A program made the position numbers and the translations under genes. A DNA stretch of 64,000 bases from Carettochelys insculpta. Taxonomy: Eukaryota > Chordata > Testudines > Carettochelyidae. Shown here piece by piece: positions 50,807 to 62,984 of the stretch. The stretch covers positions 26,372,501-26,436,500 of the forward strand of contig NC_134146.1 in the NCBI RefSeq assembly GCF_033958435.1, read 5' to 3'. The notes under the pieces were generated by a model, which was given only the letters and a program-made list of their open reading frames with translations, made no database searches and had not been told where the DNA came from. Position 1 is the stretch's first letter; the number at the start of each line of letters is the position of its first letter.

Positions 50807-50811
50807 ATCAT

Positions 50812-51010
50812 CTAGCCTAGTCTCCTGTAGTTCAACAGTGGCCAATGTCAGGTGCTTCAGAAGGAAGGAACAGAAGAGGTAATCAAGTCATCCATCCTGT
50901 CATCCATTCCCAGCTTCAGGCAACACAGGGCTATTTTTTTTCTTACCCTTTGTACCCCAGCAATGTTTTCAGGATCATCTAAACATCTGATCCTTCAATT
51001 ACCTGAATGA
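50812..51010. mobile_element. LINE-derived repeat interrupted by the retrovirus
   Basis: AACAGTGGCCAATGTCAGGT and ATTCCCAGCTTCAGGCAACA match the repeat at 25459-25780. Its other part is likely at about 48735-48770, before the insertion. Confidence 0.5.
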
Positions 51011-51615
51011 TGAGCTATTTTGTTATCTTAATCATGATGCCTTGCTATGTTAATAAATAAACTCCCTGCCCCAAAGTTAAAGCTGGGAGCAGCCAGAGTG
51101 CTGCTGCAGTTAAAAGCTAGGTCTGAGACAAGGACATTGCTTTAAGCAAACCACAAGTATAACACTCGGGTTCAAACCTTAAGGTGGGGTGTAAGAGCCC
51201 CCACATGGTACCCCTGCTTATGGGGTTGGGGGGATTCCAAAGAAACATACCACAGTAGCATTTAACATGAAAAAGGGGAATGATACAAAAGTGATGAATC
51301 TATTGAAATGGAAATTAAAAGGACCGGTGACAATTGTAAAACACTTGAAAGCTGCATGTAAACTTTAAGAAGCCACCGTAAGAGAGAGACATATCCCTAA
51401 TAAGAAAATAGGACCAAAAAATCCCAACACTACCACGACTACGTAATTACGTAAAAGAGGCAGTTAGAGCCAAAAATACATCTTTTAAGAGTGGGAAGTC
51501 AAATCCTACTAAGAAAAATAGAACCAGAAATGTTTGCAAATCAAGTGTAAAAGTTTAACTAGGCAGTCCAAAAAAGAATAGGAAGAGCAACTAACAAGAG
51601 ACATGAAAACTTACA
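51011..51615. other. Intergenic, A-rich
   Basis: No gene seen. Adenine-rich text at 51260-51600 may be older Penelope-like sequence leading into the tail at 51616. Confidence 0.35.
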
Positions 51616-51715
51616 GATTTTTTTTTAAATACGCATCCTGTACCACCTTAAAAACAAATACATTTATTTATTAGGTAATGAGCTTTTGTGGGGAAGACCC
51701 ACTTCTTCATTTTTT
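51616..51715 (-). mobile_element. Penelope-like element tail
   Basis: The minus strand reads GAAGAAGTGGGTCTTCCCCA, then CAAAAGCTCATTACCTAATA, then AAGGTGGTACAGGATG, the family order. The core box lacks its first bases. Confidence 0.55.
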
Positions 51716-53149
51716 TTTAATAAATCATAAGCGGGAAGTCTGCCAAACTGTGGGGCCACTGGAAGACTGAACTGTTGAAACAGAGGTCCCAAAAATGTAG
51801 AGGTGTGATGGCTGGACTAGCCCTAGTTCTTCCCACCTCCAGTTCTGAGGTGGTTCTGCCCATAGCTGTATCCTTGGCTCCTAGCCTCTTCCCTGTCCTT
51901 GTCAGCAGCCCCCTCCAAGCCTCGTTACCCTGTCTGTGTCCCCAGATGCCTCCCTGCCCCAGCTTCATTCCCCATCCCTCTTTTGCTTGCTCTGCTTCAC
52001 CCTCTCTGACTTTCACCGGGCTTGAGCATGGCCATCCTTAGACTTATGGGACTCTGTATACAGTATTACTAAACTGGGGACCCTATACCTGATGTCAGCC
52101 AGGGGTGGTGGTGATTTTTTTAGTGAAGTGATTTTATAATCTTCTGCAACACACTAATGAAATATTTTTAGGCAAATTTTAAACTAAACTATCAACTAAC
52201 AGTAAAATAAAAAACTGGCAGCATGTACCTGGGGTTGGCACATGCCTATTAAATGGCATCATTACCACTAAAATGGCTCTTTCACAGGTTTAATGTGCTG
52301 CTAATAGGTCTAGCAGGCTTTTTCCACTTTTAAGTTAACTAGATCCTCTCTGGAGCAAACTGCCACAGAACAGGGACAGAAGAGGCATGTGGTTGGACAT
52401 TAAGACCCCGTGCTGTTTCAAATTTTCAGGGGCCTATGCAGCTGCCCATTCTGTGTATGGGTAAGGATGGCTCTGGGAGGGGACTAGAGTGTGGGAGCGC
52501 CACCTGGGGGTGTGGGCTCTGGGGTGGGCCAAACATGAGCAGTTGGGGTGTAGGAGGGAGTGCACACTTCAGGAAGGAATCAGGGTGTGAGCGAGGGATC
52601 AGGGCTGGGGTAGGGATCGTGGGTGTGGACTCCAGCCAGGCAGCGCTTAACCTCCGGCGGCCACAGCGCAGCAGGGCTAAAGCAGGCTCCTTCTCCGCCC
52701 TGGGTTCATGCAGCTCCCAGAAGCAGTGGCAGGCCCGTCTCATAGGCACAGGGGGCGCCACCGGCTGCCCGTGCTCACAGGCACTGCCTCCGCAGCTCCC
52801 ATTGGCCAGGGTTCCTGGCTCGCGCTTGGGGTGGGCAGCGCGCAGAGCCCCCCCGCCTGTCCTTGCACCTCTACGCTTCAGAGGGAAATGCGGGCCACCC
52901 CCGGGAGCCAGGACAGATAAGGTGTCTGTTTAACCCACTGCCCAGGCTTTTACCAGCCGGGTCAGCAGCGCAAAGTCCCTTCCCCAGCGGGCGTCCCAGC
53001 TGGAACCAGACAGCTGGCAGCCGAAGCCTGGCCAAACCTGCCCAAGGGCTGCCAACCCTCCCGGACTGCCCTGGAATCTCCAGGAATCAACCCTTATAGC
53101 ACGTGACAAAACCTCCAGGCATCGGTCCAACCTGAATTGGCACCCTACT
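51716..53149. other. Intergenic DNA upstream of SELENOT
   Basis: GC-rich at 52430-53100, with CCATTGGCCAGGGTTCCTGG and CCCCCGGGAGCC. These fit the interior of a decayed hAT element rather than a gene. Long overlapping open frames on both strands reflect GC content. Confidence 0.4.
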
Positions 53150-53950
53150 GCTGGCGGGCAGCGGCAGGTGCTGCTGGGTCACTGTCAGCCCCGCCCCGCT
53201 CCAGACGGGAACGCGCGTCTAAGAGAAGGAGGCGGGCAGTTAGCGCCCGCGCAACACGCTCATCCGATCGAATAGAACAGTTGATACACGCGCAGGAAGG
53301 GACGGGGGAGGTTGGTGGGCTTCTCACGTCACGTGGTCTGTGCTGCGCGTGCGCGCTCCGTTTTCTGCTCTCGTGATCTTCCGGAGGGGGCTCGCCTCGC
53401 GGCTGGCGCGTGTTGAGCTTCCATTTGCCGGCTCTGGTGTTGTAGCTGGGGGACCATGCGGACGCTGGCGCTGCTGTTCCTCCTGGCGGCAGGGCTGGGC
53501 CGGGCCGCGGCGGAGCAGGGGGCCCTGCCGGCTAAGAAGCTGCGGATGGCCTACGCCACGGGACCGCTGCTCAAGTTCCAGATCTGGTAAGTGCGCGAGC
53601 GGGGCCCGGCTGCCGCTCGGGGTGCGGCCGGTAGCGCCCCCAGGCCCGGCCGCTGCAGGCGTTGCAGCGCGCTGCCAGGTGTGTCGGGGCCCGACCCGGC
53701 CCTGCCTGAGGCAGCGAATGGCCTTGAAGGAGTCAGCTCCGCTACGCTGCGGGCACGGGCCTGCCACCGCTTCGTCTCCAGCCCTGCTGCGCCCGGGGCT
53801 CAGGAGCCTCAGAGCTTCTGGCAGCGCTGTGGGGGGAGCGTGGGCGGCGACTGGACATCACCTCCCCCCCCCCCCCCCCGATGTTTCTAGGCGTTTACGG
53901 AGTCCCGGGCCGGGAATCTCTCCGTTGTCGTAAAAGCTGCTGGCCGGAGA
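53150..53950 (+). promoter_or_regulatory. SELENOT: CpG-rich promoter and first exon of SELENOT
   Basis: High CpG density surrounds the SELENOT start. No TATA box was seen. A 5' UTR probably begins near 53340-53400, where ETS-type TTCCGG and CGCGTGCGCGCTC (NRF1-like) lie. The transcription start is not determined. Confidence 0.75.
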
Positions 53951-56912
53951 AGCCCTGGGCTCTGCAGACCGCACGGGGCGGTAGCTGTCACCTGTCGGCG
54001 AGGCAAGTCACTTCTTGGGAGGCCGCTTTACCCCCTACAGCCAGTCTGACCGCACGGACTGTCAGTGGCTTCTCTGTTTGGGGGCGGGGGTTCCTGGGGT
54101 CCCTCTCTTGAGTTCTGCACAGCCGCTGACCTGGGTAATATTTAACGTGTGTCGTGTTCAGTGGTGTTTCCTTCGTTTTCTCTTTGTAGCTGATAAAGCC
54201 TCACATAACAACTTGATTTAGATCATAACATTAATAAAGTTGAGATCCTCTATATATGTGGTCTAGTAGATGTTGGGTCACAGAATGACTTGCATTTGTT
54301 TTATTGGGGTTTAAATGATGGATTTGGAGAAGTGAAAACTAAAAGAAGTCTGAAGACTACAAGGAAGCAATTAATATTCTAGGCTGAAAAACTTAGCAGT
54401 ACCTCTTTTGAATGGTAACAGAGAGATAGCCGTGCTGGTCTATATATACCAAAACAAAAAAGCAGTCCAGTAGCATTTTAAAAGCTAACAAAATAATGTA
54501 TTAGGTGATGAGCTTTCATGGGACAGACCCACTTCTTCAGATCATAGCCATACCAGTACAGACTCAATATTTAAGGCACAGAGAACCAAAAATAGTAATC
54601 AAGGTTGACTGATCAGAAAAATTATCATCAAGGTGAACAGAGCAGAGGGGCAGAAGGCAGGGGGAAGTCAAGAATTAGATAAAGAAAAGTATGTAAAAGA
54701 GCCTCTCTAATGAGCTAGAAAATTGCCATCCTGGTTCAAACCACATGTTAATGTGTCGAATTCGACTATAAAAGAGAGTTCAGCAGCCTCTCTTTCCAAA
54801 TGGTGTGAAAGTTCCTTTTCAGTAAAATACAGACTTTCAGGTCATTAACGGACTGGCCCACTCCATTAAGTGCTGGCTGACAGGTTTGTGGATCAGGAGT
54901 GTTTTCTCTTTTGAACATCAAGTGATAGCTTAATGTCATTATTAACATTATTTTAATAGTTGAGTAGTTAATAATTTTTTCCTCTTTATGACCTCAATGC
55001 CTTCAAAAGATATAGATTCTTCCTTGGTATCTAATCTATGATAAATTTTAATATGGTGGAGAGTTTTTTGGTTAATTTTTAGTAGTAGTTTCTTAACTCC
55101 TCTCACGGTAAGTGTTAGGTTTTGGGTTTTTTTGGTTTGTTTTTAACATAAAAACGTTTCTCCTTTCAGGATTATTTTTAAGATGCTCTTGTGTACTGTG
55201 GTTACATCAGCATAGCAACAGATCCAACTGGGACCCAAAGCCAGAACAGTAAATAATTAAACAAAAAAGACACATACTCCTCCCTGTGGCTTTAGTGTGT
55301 TAAAATAACATTGGGGCACTTTCAGGTTTTTTTAAATAATATGGCTGGAACTATAAAAATTAATATTGAGCAGAGAAAATACTCTCTCTTCTTTTTGGTA
55401 GAAATTGAACAAGAGTTTGGAAGCTAGCTATGTACTTGAATTTAGGTAATACTTATCTTTTAGTTTACTAGAAGCCAGATTTCTCTAGAACAGGTTCATA
55501 GAGAGCTGTAAGATTAGAACAGGTATTAAACAATGACCTCCACTACAGAATCCAGACCAGCTTCCTGGTTGTCATCTGTAGAGCATAACTGGATTCTGCA
55601 AGATCTGAGCTTTCGTTGTTAAAAAGTAAGTTACTAGCCTTCATGATTCTGGAGAAAAATCTCACAAATATGAAAAGTGGTTTTGTCTTGAGTCTGCAGA
55701 TAATGACTCTTTAAATGTCTACTTTCCTGGCTCAAGTATTCTTACTGGAATGATGTCTCTAAAGATTAATAATGACCCCTCCATGTTAAATAACTAATTG
55801 CTGATCATTTTATGTGACGGAGGGTGGGTGGGAAATGTGAGAGAAAATGCTAAGTGAAGAAAGAAGGGGTACATAAAATAAGGAATGGAGAGAACTAACA
55901 ATTTTTAGTGGATTCTGACATCAATCTAGTAACATTTAGAATAATAGAACTAAAACTACCTATCTTTGACAGTCTGTGAACATTGTGCTCAGTAGAATCT
56001 TGTGAAATTGCTGGTGTATTACAGTTGTATAGGAAATTTCTTTCAAAGTAAAATCTTAGTAAAATTACATGCATGCAAATACACTTCTTTTCCTACCATG
56101 ATAAATTTCTTTGTCAAACAAACTTATTTTTTAAACCATTTTAAATAGTTAGAGGTTGAACCTCTCTGATCTGGCACTCACAGGTCTGACAACAGCTGTG
56201 GTCTGGCATGATTTTAGCTAGCCAGCTGCCTACTTTTCATGGGTGTGACAAAGTTTCCTGTGGTCCCGCAAAGTTTGTTTACAACCACCAGTCCTAGCTC
56301 TCAGTGTTCTGTGCTGCTTTAGCTCCAATTTACCCCTGAATGTCTTCAAAGACTCCAGTAAACAGTGGAACTGTTTGGTTTGGCACCAGTCAGGCCCCAG
56401 AAGTGCTGGACTAGAGAGGTTCAGTCCCTGCCTAGTTTTATAAAAACAAAAAACACATGCTCTTGTGAAGGCCAAATTGCTGTTCAAAACTATAGTTATT
56501 ACAATATAATTTACTTTGAATGCTCTTGCTGGCCAGTGATCGGGGCATTTCTTACAAGTCCAAATAGAGACTTTTTTTCTCCTTGGATCCTGTGACAGCC
56601 CTTTACAGTGGCTCCAGCTTTGCTGTGACAGTTCAGAATGCCTGTGATGATAGCTATGGAAGCTTCCCAGCTTGGTGCTAGATTTAGAAAAATATCCTCT
56701 TTTAATATATTGCAGAGTGATGTAATGTTTGTTTGTTCCAAAGGATATGAAATGGAACAAACATAACGTAAACCTGCAGAATTGTGCATTTTTAAAAGGA
56801 CCTTCTGATTCCTCATGGGTTGACTCCCTCTCTACCAAGAGGCTTTCTTGGAATCTGTGGTGTTTCAAATATGTACTGTAGAATAGTTCAGTGAACAAAA
56901 ACTAACAAAACT

Positions 56913-56947
<35 letters not shown>

Positions 56948-59900
56948 GGGATGTTTATAACTTGTGCTAAATAATTCCCTTACTGTTTGGTTTAGACACA
57001 TTCAGTTCATGTTCCTGTGTTTTGTTGGTAGTTCACCACTAAAAACATCTGCCCCCTCCCCACTGTATTATCTTTGTTCCCTGTTGCGTCTGAGTATAGA
57101 TTATATTCTACAAATAAAATGAATATGTTTATAAGAGGTTGATCTGTCAAAGACAATAAGAAAAAAAATTGCCTTACTGTTGAATTCTTAGTCTGTGCTC
57201 TACGTCTTAGAGTCAAGAGAAGAATAAACATATAAGTTAATGGCAAAGTAATACTGATTTATTGTTGAATAGTAAAAGATTTATTGTTGCTTAGAATCAC
57301 AATACTGGAGATAGCTTACCTGGTAATGCTGCTACAAATTCTGTCATCTTGTCATTGGAAGCATTCTCTTCATTATACCATTACTTGCTTCAGGCAGTTT
57401 TCAAATGCCTTTTCATTGTGACATTTTTAAACATATATCCCACAGCATTAAAGTTATTTAACCAATCTCTGATGCACAGACTTCTTGCATAGGAAGCTCT
57501 TAAGTGGTGTATTTGAGACTGGGAGGAAACTGGAATGCAGTGATGCTGCTATGACAATGTAGAGTTGTTAATTGAACCTGAAATACATTACTATGAAACT
57601 CTTATTGGCCTATCTTGAATATAGTAGCTTAGTAATTTGAAAATAGGTGTGCCATGTGAAATCAGTAGTGAACTTCCAAAATAATCAGGTTAGTGTAATC
57701 ACAAACATTTTTATTTTTCTTGATACAATGGGTATTAATTTGTTTTTAATTTACAACTTTCATATATTATTTGGGAATATATTACCAGTATCAGCTGTGC
57801 AGTGAGTTTACCAACAATTGTAATCCACTTCTTACTTAAAAAAAAAAAGAAATGTTCTTGAAAGCACTTTCCTCCAAGTACTATCAGCAAAAAAAAATCC
57901 TTTATGCTTCAGCAAAAGATAATCTCCTCTATGCTGCTTTTTACATATGTGTAAATAAAATAGTTAGCTTTTTTTATTCAACTGTTCATGATTTTTGGCT
58001 GAAATTTTAAAAGTAGAAAACAATCTTTTCCTCCCTTAACTGTTTTTTACCATATTTCTGTTTAAATTGCAGGATAAAGTATCATCTTAGGATTTTTGCT
58101 GTAGCCTTAGCTGAATAATAGTTGGCTTGATTATTATGACTGTCTGATGAAGGTGATCCAGTTCTAGATTCTTAAGTTAACCTTGAAAAACAGTAATTTC
58201 TGAGTCTACTTACAAGGTATAAATGCCTCTTTTTTGCTGTGGGACAATCTAATAAGTGGTCGAAAATAGTTTAAAAGCAGGATTTCACTCTAAATTATCA
58301 TGAAAATTTGTGGAGTGTTGCATAAGTGTAATGCCAAGAAAGAAAACGGCATCAAATCTATGTCCCACTATCTGTCAGTATAAACTTTTATCTAAAGTTA
58401 TACTGTTGTTTTGTTTTTTGTTTTTATTCTAGTGTTTCCTGAGGCTACAGGCGGGTGTTTGAGGAGTACATGCGGGTTATTAGCCAGCGGTACCCAGACA
58501 TCCGCATTGAAGGGGAAAACTACCTTCCTCAACCTATATATAGGTAAGTATATGGCTGGTCTGCTTATAAACTGGCAGAATGAAACTGTAAAGGCTGTAT
58601 GTACGATTTGTACACATCTCTCAAAATAGAAGCACCATTTTAAAAAAAATAGCACACAATTTTTTTTTTTAGGTATTCAAATAGTTTCTTTTAAAGTCTT
58701 CTAATTTCCATATGAAGGTGTTTACCCTTTCTTTTCCGGATGAGATTTAAAGGGAGAAAAAAAAAAAAGATATATTCTCCCTTGGCAGATGTTGTTTATG
58801 TGAATATTTGACAAAAATAAAGTTCACTTGTCTGTACCATAGTATTTAAGGGCATAGTATATTTAATTGTCACAAGAATTCACTTTTGTTCCATGATGAG
58901 GTCTTTGGACATCAGTTTACATCATCTGTCTCGGGTCAACAACGTTTCTGAGGTGGAGTGCCAAAATTTGACCTTTTGACCTCTATATATGGTCTTAGTG
59001 CTGGTAATACTTTCTGAAGTCACTAATAATCTTACTTACAACAACTTCATTAATAAATAAGTTAAGATGCAAAGTTTTATCATTTAGCTGTGGCTGGTGG
59101 CCGGGAGGAGAGCCCTGCCATTCAGAAGTGGGGCTGGCATGTGCTGAGGGCAAGTGAGCTGAGGGAGAAGAACTGGGCAGCCGTGGGAAAGCAGGACCTC
59201 CAAACACCTCACTGGAATTAACCACCTGAAGGATGGTGGCAGTGATCAGTGTGGTAGGAAGACAGAGCTCTGACAAAGGGGGTCAGCTCCAGCCATGTAG
59301 TGAGGGACTCTCTTCCCTCTCCCCGCCCCCGTGCTGCAAATGTGCCGGCCATGGCCCCAGCTATGGCTGGCTCAGCACAAGGGCCTGGCTGCATGGAAGG
59401 AAGGGGGACAGGGCTGAGCTCCCACCTTGCATGCCATTTGAAACTGGCTTGTGTGTCCGTCTGACCCTGATCTATCTCCTTTGTAGCTCACCTTTTTTGT
59501 ACATATTTACACAATGTTGTATTTTATATATATATAAAATAAAGCTACACTGGGAATAGAGAAACAGATTTAAAAAAAAAAACGTTTTCTTGTGACTATC
59601 ATAAACAGGAGAACTTCTTTAACCATAATTTAAAATCTCATGATGAGGGGTGAGGAAGTAAATGAAATGGAATGACTTTCATTTTTGTATTCAGTTGTTC
59701 ATAGGCAAGAAAAGTAATGTTGGTGTAAAGGTACTGCTGCAGTTACTGGACCACTTACACATTGAATTGCCTCATGCAGAAATGTTAACCAGCTCTAATA
59801 AGGCAAAATAAAATTTGCAGGAGTTTTGTAATAACTTTAGTGACTTCACACAGAATTTTAAAGTAACACTGTTCTCTGGATGTGGGTTTAACCCACTCAT

Positions 59901-62900
59901 GGTGAATTATAGAGGTTTATGTACTCATTGAGAGAACACAGTTAAAATGAAAGTATGAGTGTATAGGTCATTAGACTTTTTTTTGGAATATGAAACAATT
60001 ATTGCAAAAGGCTGCAAATATTTGCCATGGTATGATGCCAGGCAAATTGTCAAATACAGATATCAGATGGTATTTATCTTTGTACTGTATTGAATATACT
60101 ACATCTTTAAAATTGCACCCAGACTGTGTGCTATGTCCATTATAATGTTTTTCATGTAACAAAAACATAATTTTGGTTTTCTGGGTGAACCTACATATTT
60201 TGCAAGTGAGTGTGGCATTACATTACTTTCTGTAAAATACACTATGAAAATAGTTCTGAATGGAGTCATTTCAACTATAAACTATTAACTAAAAATCTCC
60301 TTTGACTGTCATGTCTTTGCTTTTTATAGACACATAGCATCCTTCCTGTCGGTCTTCAAACTAGTATTAATAGGCTTAATAATTGTCGGCAAGGATCCCT
60401 TCGCTTTCTTTGGCATGCAAGCTCCAAGTATCTGGCAGTGGGGCCAAGAAAATAAGGTACACCATTTCCTTTCTTTGAAGAGCAACTTTTCAGTGGTAGG
60501 TGCTGGCTTTAGTATGACTTGTGTGTAAGTGCTTGAAAACCAGTGCCACAGCTGTAGGGCCCAACCAAATTCATGTCCATTTTGGTGAATTTCATGGTCA
60601 TAGGATTTTAAAAATTCTAAATTTCTTTATTTCAGCTGCTTAACTCTGAAATTCCAAGGAATTGTAATAGTAGTGGTCCTGACCCAAAAAAGAGTTTGGC
60701 GGGGGTGGGGTTGCAATACTGCTACCGTTACTTCTGCAACATTACCATTACTGCTGATGGCTGTCCTGTCTTCAGAGCCAGGCACCTGGAGAGCATCAGC
60801 TGCTGGCCAGAAGCCAGCTCTGAAGGCAAATTTGCTGCCAGCAGCAGCACAGAAGTAAGGACAGTGTAGTATGGTATCGCCACCCTTAGTTCTGTGCTGT
60901 TGTTCGCAGAGTTGGGCCCTCCGTCAGCAGACACCACTCTTCAGTCACCCAGTTCTGAAGGCAGTAGTGTAGAAGTAAGGATGGCATGATGTAGTATCTG
61001 AATTGCTGCTCTCAGAGTGCTGCCTTTAGCGCATTTTATTTTTTCCAACAGCGCTTACACTCTAGACATCTAGCTCCAAAGACAGCACAGAAATAAGGGT
61101 GACAGTACCGTGACACCCCTGCAACTTGCTGTTGGCCAGGGCATCCAGTTGGAGAAACCCTGGTCTCCCCCCAGTGAAATCCGTATAGAGTAGGGCAAAA
61201 GCAAACAACCAGATTTTATGAGGTGGGATTTCACAGTCTGTAATGCATTTTTCATGGACATGAATTGGTAGGGCCCTACATATATGTATTCAGTTCATTT
61301 GTACAATGAAGGCCTTTTCTAAGATACTTGTGAATAAAGATTTTAGATATTTGTATCTGTTTACTTGACAAATTGAACGATAGTCTAAGCTCTCTTAACA
61401 GCGGTGCTTGGTTTTGTTATCATAGCTCCAGATTTGATTGCTATTCGTTTACTTCCCAGACTGGTAATATGGTAAAAGGAGCACCTAAAGATGTAGCATT
61501 GACAGCTACGAAGGGAGTCTTCGCCAGTCATTAAGGAGTAATTTTAAAATGTATGGATTTTTTTTTTTTTTTTTAAGGTGTGACTCTTCTGTTAATTGTC
61601 GCATTTCTTTCTGGTTACTTCTTAACTCTTTTTTGGATACACTTTCCGCTTTAAAAAGAGAGATCTCTCTTTGAATTTGAGAATATTCTTCTTTTGTAGA
61701 AGATGCCCTGAATTCATTAAGGGAAACTTTGATCGCTGATGAGATGAATATCCCTCAAAATCAATCCTAACATGACAGTTGTTTTCATAATACTTCTTAA
61801 AATGATTATTCTTGGAAGTGAGTGATGCCAACTCTGAAAAAGCTCTCTAATAAAATTGAGACTCTTAATCTATGTTCTGTTTCAAGGCTGATGTAATTTG
61901 ACACCTCTTTAAATATTGAGTTTATTATGGGTGTAGCAAATCCCAGACTGAACTGCCTGTGAAGTAGGTATGAATCAGCAGTTTATTGAAACATAGGGAA
62001 ATACTAGAGTATGTGGTTGAAAAAATAAGCTGAACCAAAACAGTAGTGGTGTGAGCTGTCTTGCACAATAGTCTGACCTTCATTAGTGTCTTTACGAATA
62101 CTTATTGGGTGTTTTATTAGTTTGAATATTTTTCATGGCTAAATCCATTGGTTTCTCGTTACCAGTGTGAACAGGCTGGTGCTTAATATTTAAGTATATA
62201 AAGTTAAAAATAAATAACCTGTCTATGAAATCTCCTAACGTTGCATTGCTGAAGATTGCATCATTTGATCCTTGGTGTATAAGGCCAAAAGAGTGTTGGT
62301 GTAGAAGGAATAATGTTTGTAGTATCATCTCCACTGCCTCCGCCCCCCAAAAAGTACAATCATATACACAACTGCTGTTTTATCTTTCAAGGTACCATAT
62401 ACCTAGGCACAGAATATTTGTTTCTGGCTACTCAGGTTATTGTGGAGACAACATCTGTAAACCCTTTCACTGTTTTTTCTGTTAAATGCTGTTAAAATTA
62501 TAGATCTGCACCTCTTGGCTTTTCAGAATGTGAATAGTTTTCTTAAAGCCCGGCACATTTTAGTTTGTAGTACACTTTGAAAGTGATACCTTAAGAATCA
62601 AGTGGTTCAGTATTGTTTTAATATTGAACTTCCAGAGTAGCAAGAAAACTTTTTAAAACCATTACTTAGATTATATAGCAAAGAAAATAAACAACTCTGT
62701 GACTGTAAACTTGTTTGAGAAAGTGCAAATGAAGATGTGAAAAGGTGTCTGACTTTGTTTTAGTTTGCAAAGATGTGGCATGGTTCACAAGACCACCTTG
62801 TCTCTGAAATTCACATTAATTCTTAATTCGTTCTAGGTCTATGCCTGTATGATGGTTTTCTTCCTGAGCAATATGATTGAGAACCAGTGCATGTCAACAG

Positions 62901-62924
62901 GTGCATTTGAAATAACTTTGAATG
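53456..62924 (+). CDS. SELENOT: Selenoprotein T, 3' end outside window
   Basis: Four coding exons: 53456-53586, 58433-58543, 60330-60456 and 62837-62924, all with GT-AG borders and continuous phase. They encode 152 complete codons and one base of the next. The family length is about 195 residues, so roughly 41 residues, the stop and the SECIS element lie beyond 64000. An N-terminal signal segment (MRTLALLFLLAAGLGRA) is followed by the redox motif C-V-S-U at residues 44-47. The thioredoxin-like fold is interrupted by a hydrophobic stretch (SVFKLVLIGLIIVG), and the last visible exon contains MMVFFLSNMIENQCMSTGAF. SELENOT is an ER-membrane thiol oxidoreductase linked to calcium handling, secretion and glycoprotein maturation. 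Translating the TGA as a stop would wrongly break the gene in exon 2. Confidence 0.97.
53864..53879. repeat. Poly-C tract
   Basis: Sixteen C residues in SELENOT intron 1, just inside the CpG-rich region. Confidence 0.95.
54430..54950 (-). mobile_element. Penelope-like element, 3' coding end and tail
   Basis: In SELENOT intron 1, pointing to the minus strand. The tail (near 54420-54540) has the best-kept hammerhead-like core in the window: CTGAAGA at 54540-54534, a GTGGG helix, and GAAA at 54517-54514. Upstream on the minus strand, 54948-54766 encodes a piece with NGVGQSVNDLKVCILLKRN, resembling the C-terminal part of Penelope-like ORFs. Stops interrupt it, so it is dead. Confidence 0.6.
54951..56150. 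other. SELENOT intron 1, unassigned
   Basis: AT-rich; no exon or bounded repeat found. Confidence 0.4.
56151..56430. mobile_element. 3156-type TA element copy in SELENOT intron 1
   Basis: GGTTGAACCTCTCTGATCTG at the left and GGACTAGAGAGGTTCAG at the right, with the family interior (CTAGCTCTCAGTGTTCTGTG). Same orientation as 3156-3476. Confidence 0.65.
56916..56945. repeat. GT microsatellite
   Basis: Fifteen GT units in SELENOT intron 1. It is likely length-polymorphic. Confidence 0.95.
56946..58432. other. SELENOT intron 1, remaining part
   Basis: AT-rich, no gene or clear element. The acceptor before exon 2 is preceded by a good T-rich tract (58408-58429). Confidence 0.45.
58440..58442 (+). 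other. SELENOT: Selenocysteine codon (TGA) of SELENOT
   Basis: TGA in frame directly after Cys-Val-Ser and before Gly-Tyr-Arg-Arg, the invariant context of the SELENOT active site. The reading frame stays conserved for more than 100 codons after it. Decoding needs a SECIS element in the 3' UTR, which lies outside the window. Confidence 0.95.
59041..59583 (+). other. Candidate retrocopied 3' end in SELENOT intron 2
   Basis: A GC-richer block (59090-59460) ends in AATAAA at 59538-59543, followed 29 nt later by an A-run (59572-59583). That is the arrangement left by a reverse-transcribed mRNA. No coding homology was recognised and no target duplication was found, so this is tentative. Confidence 0.3.
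60457..62836. other. SELENOT intron 3
   Basis: No exon seen. A diverged block at about 60680-61110 repeats a CAGAAGTAAGG/CAGAAATAAGG phrase (near 60850, 60970 and 61090), suggesting an old tandem-like repeat. Confidence 0.4.
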
Positions 62925-62984
62925 GTAAGTTCTGAGTGTTGTTTGAGGAAATTACTTTGTGAATACATCATGCTCTGTTATATC

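Larger units (their letters stand above)
48766..50811 (+). mobile_element. Endogenous retrovirus with paired LTRs, gag-pol absent
   Basis: Two nearly identical LTRs (48771-49215 and 50363-50806) enclose 1147 bp. The 5-bp duplication ATCAT flanks the whole insertion at 48766-48770 and 50807-50811. The LTRs start TGTAGGG and end CTACA. A primer-binding-site-like TGGCGCAGCGAGCAGGG lies at 49218-49234, and a purine-rich tract (CGGGGAGGAG) precedes the 3' LTR. By eye about 15 differences separate the LTRs, so the insertion is moderately old. It landed in an older LINE-like repeat, part of which continues at 50812-51010. No gag, protease or polymerase sequence is present; the interior is leader plus env-like sequence. 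The tRNA primer was not identified. Confidence 0.92.

Noticed and set aside
53340..53933. 197-codon open frame over the SELENOT start
   Set aside because: Alternative frame of a CpG-rich first exon and intron; SELENOT exon 1 explains the region.
56230..56898. 222-codon minus-strand frame in SELENOT intron 1
   Set aside because: It overlaps a TA-flanked transposon copy at one end; no domain or splice context.
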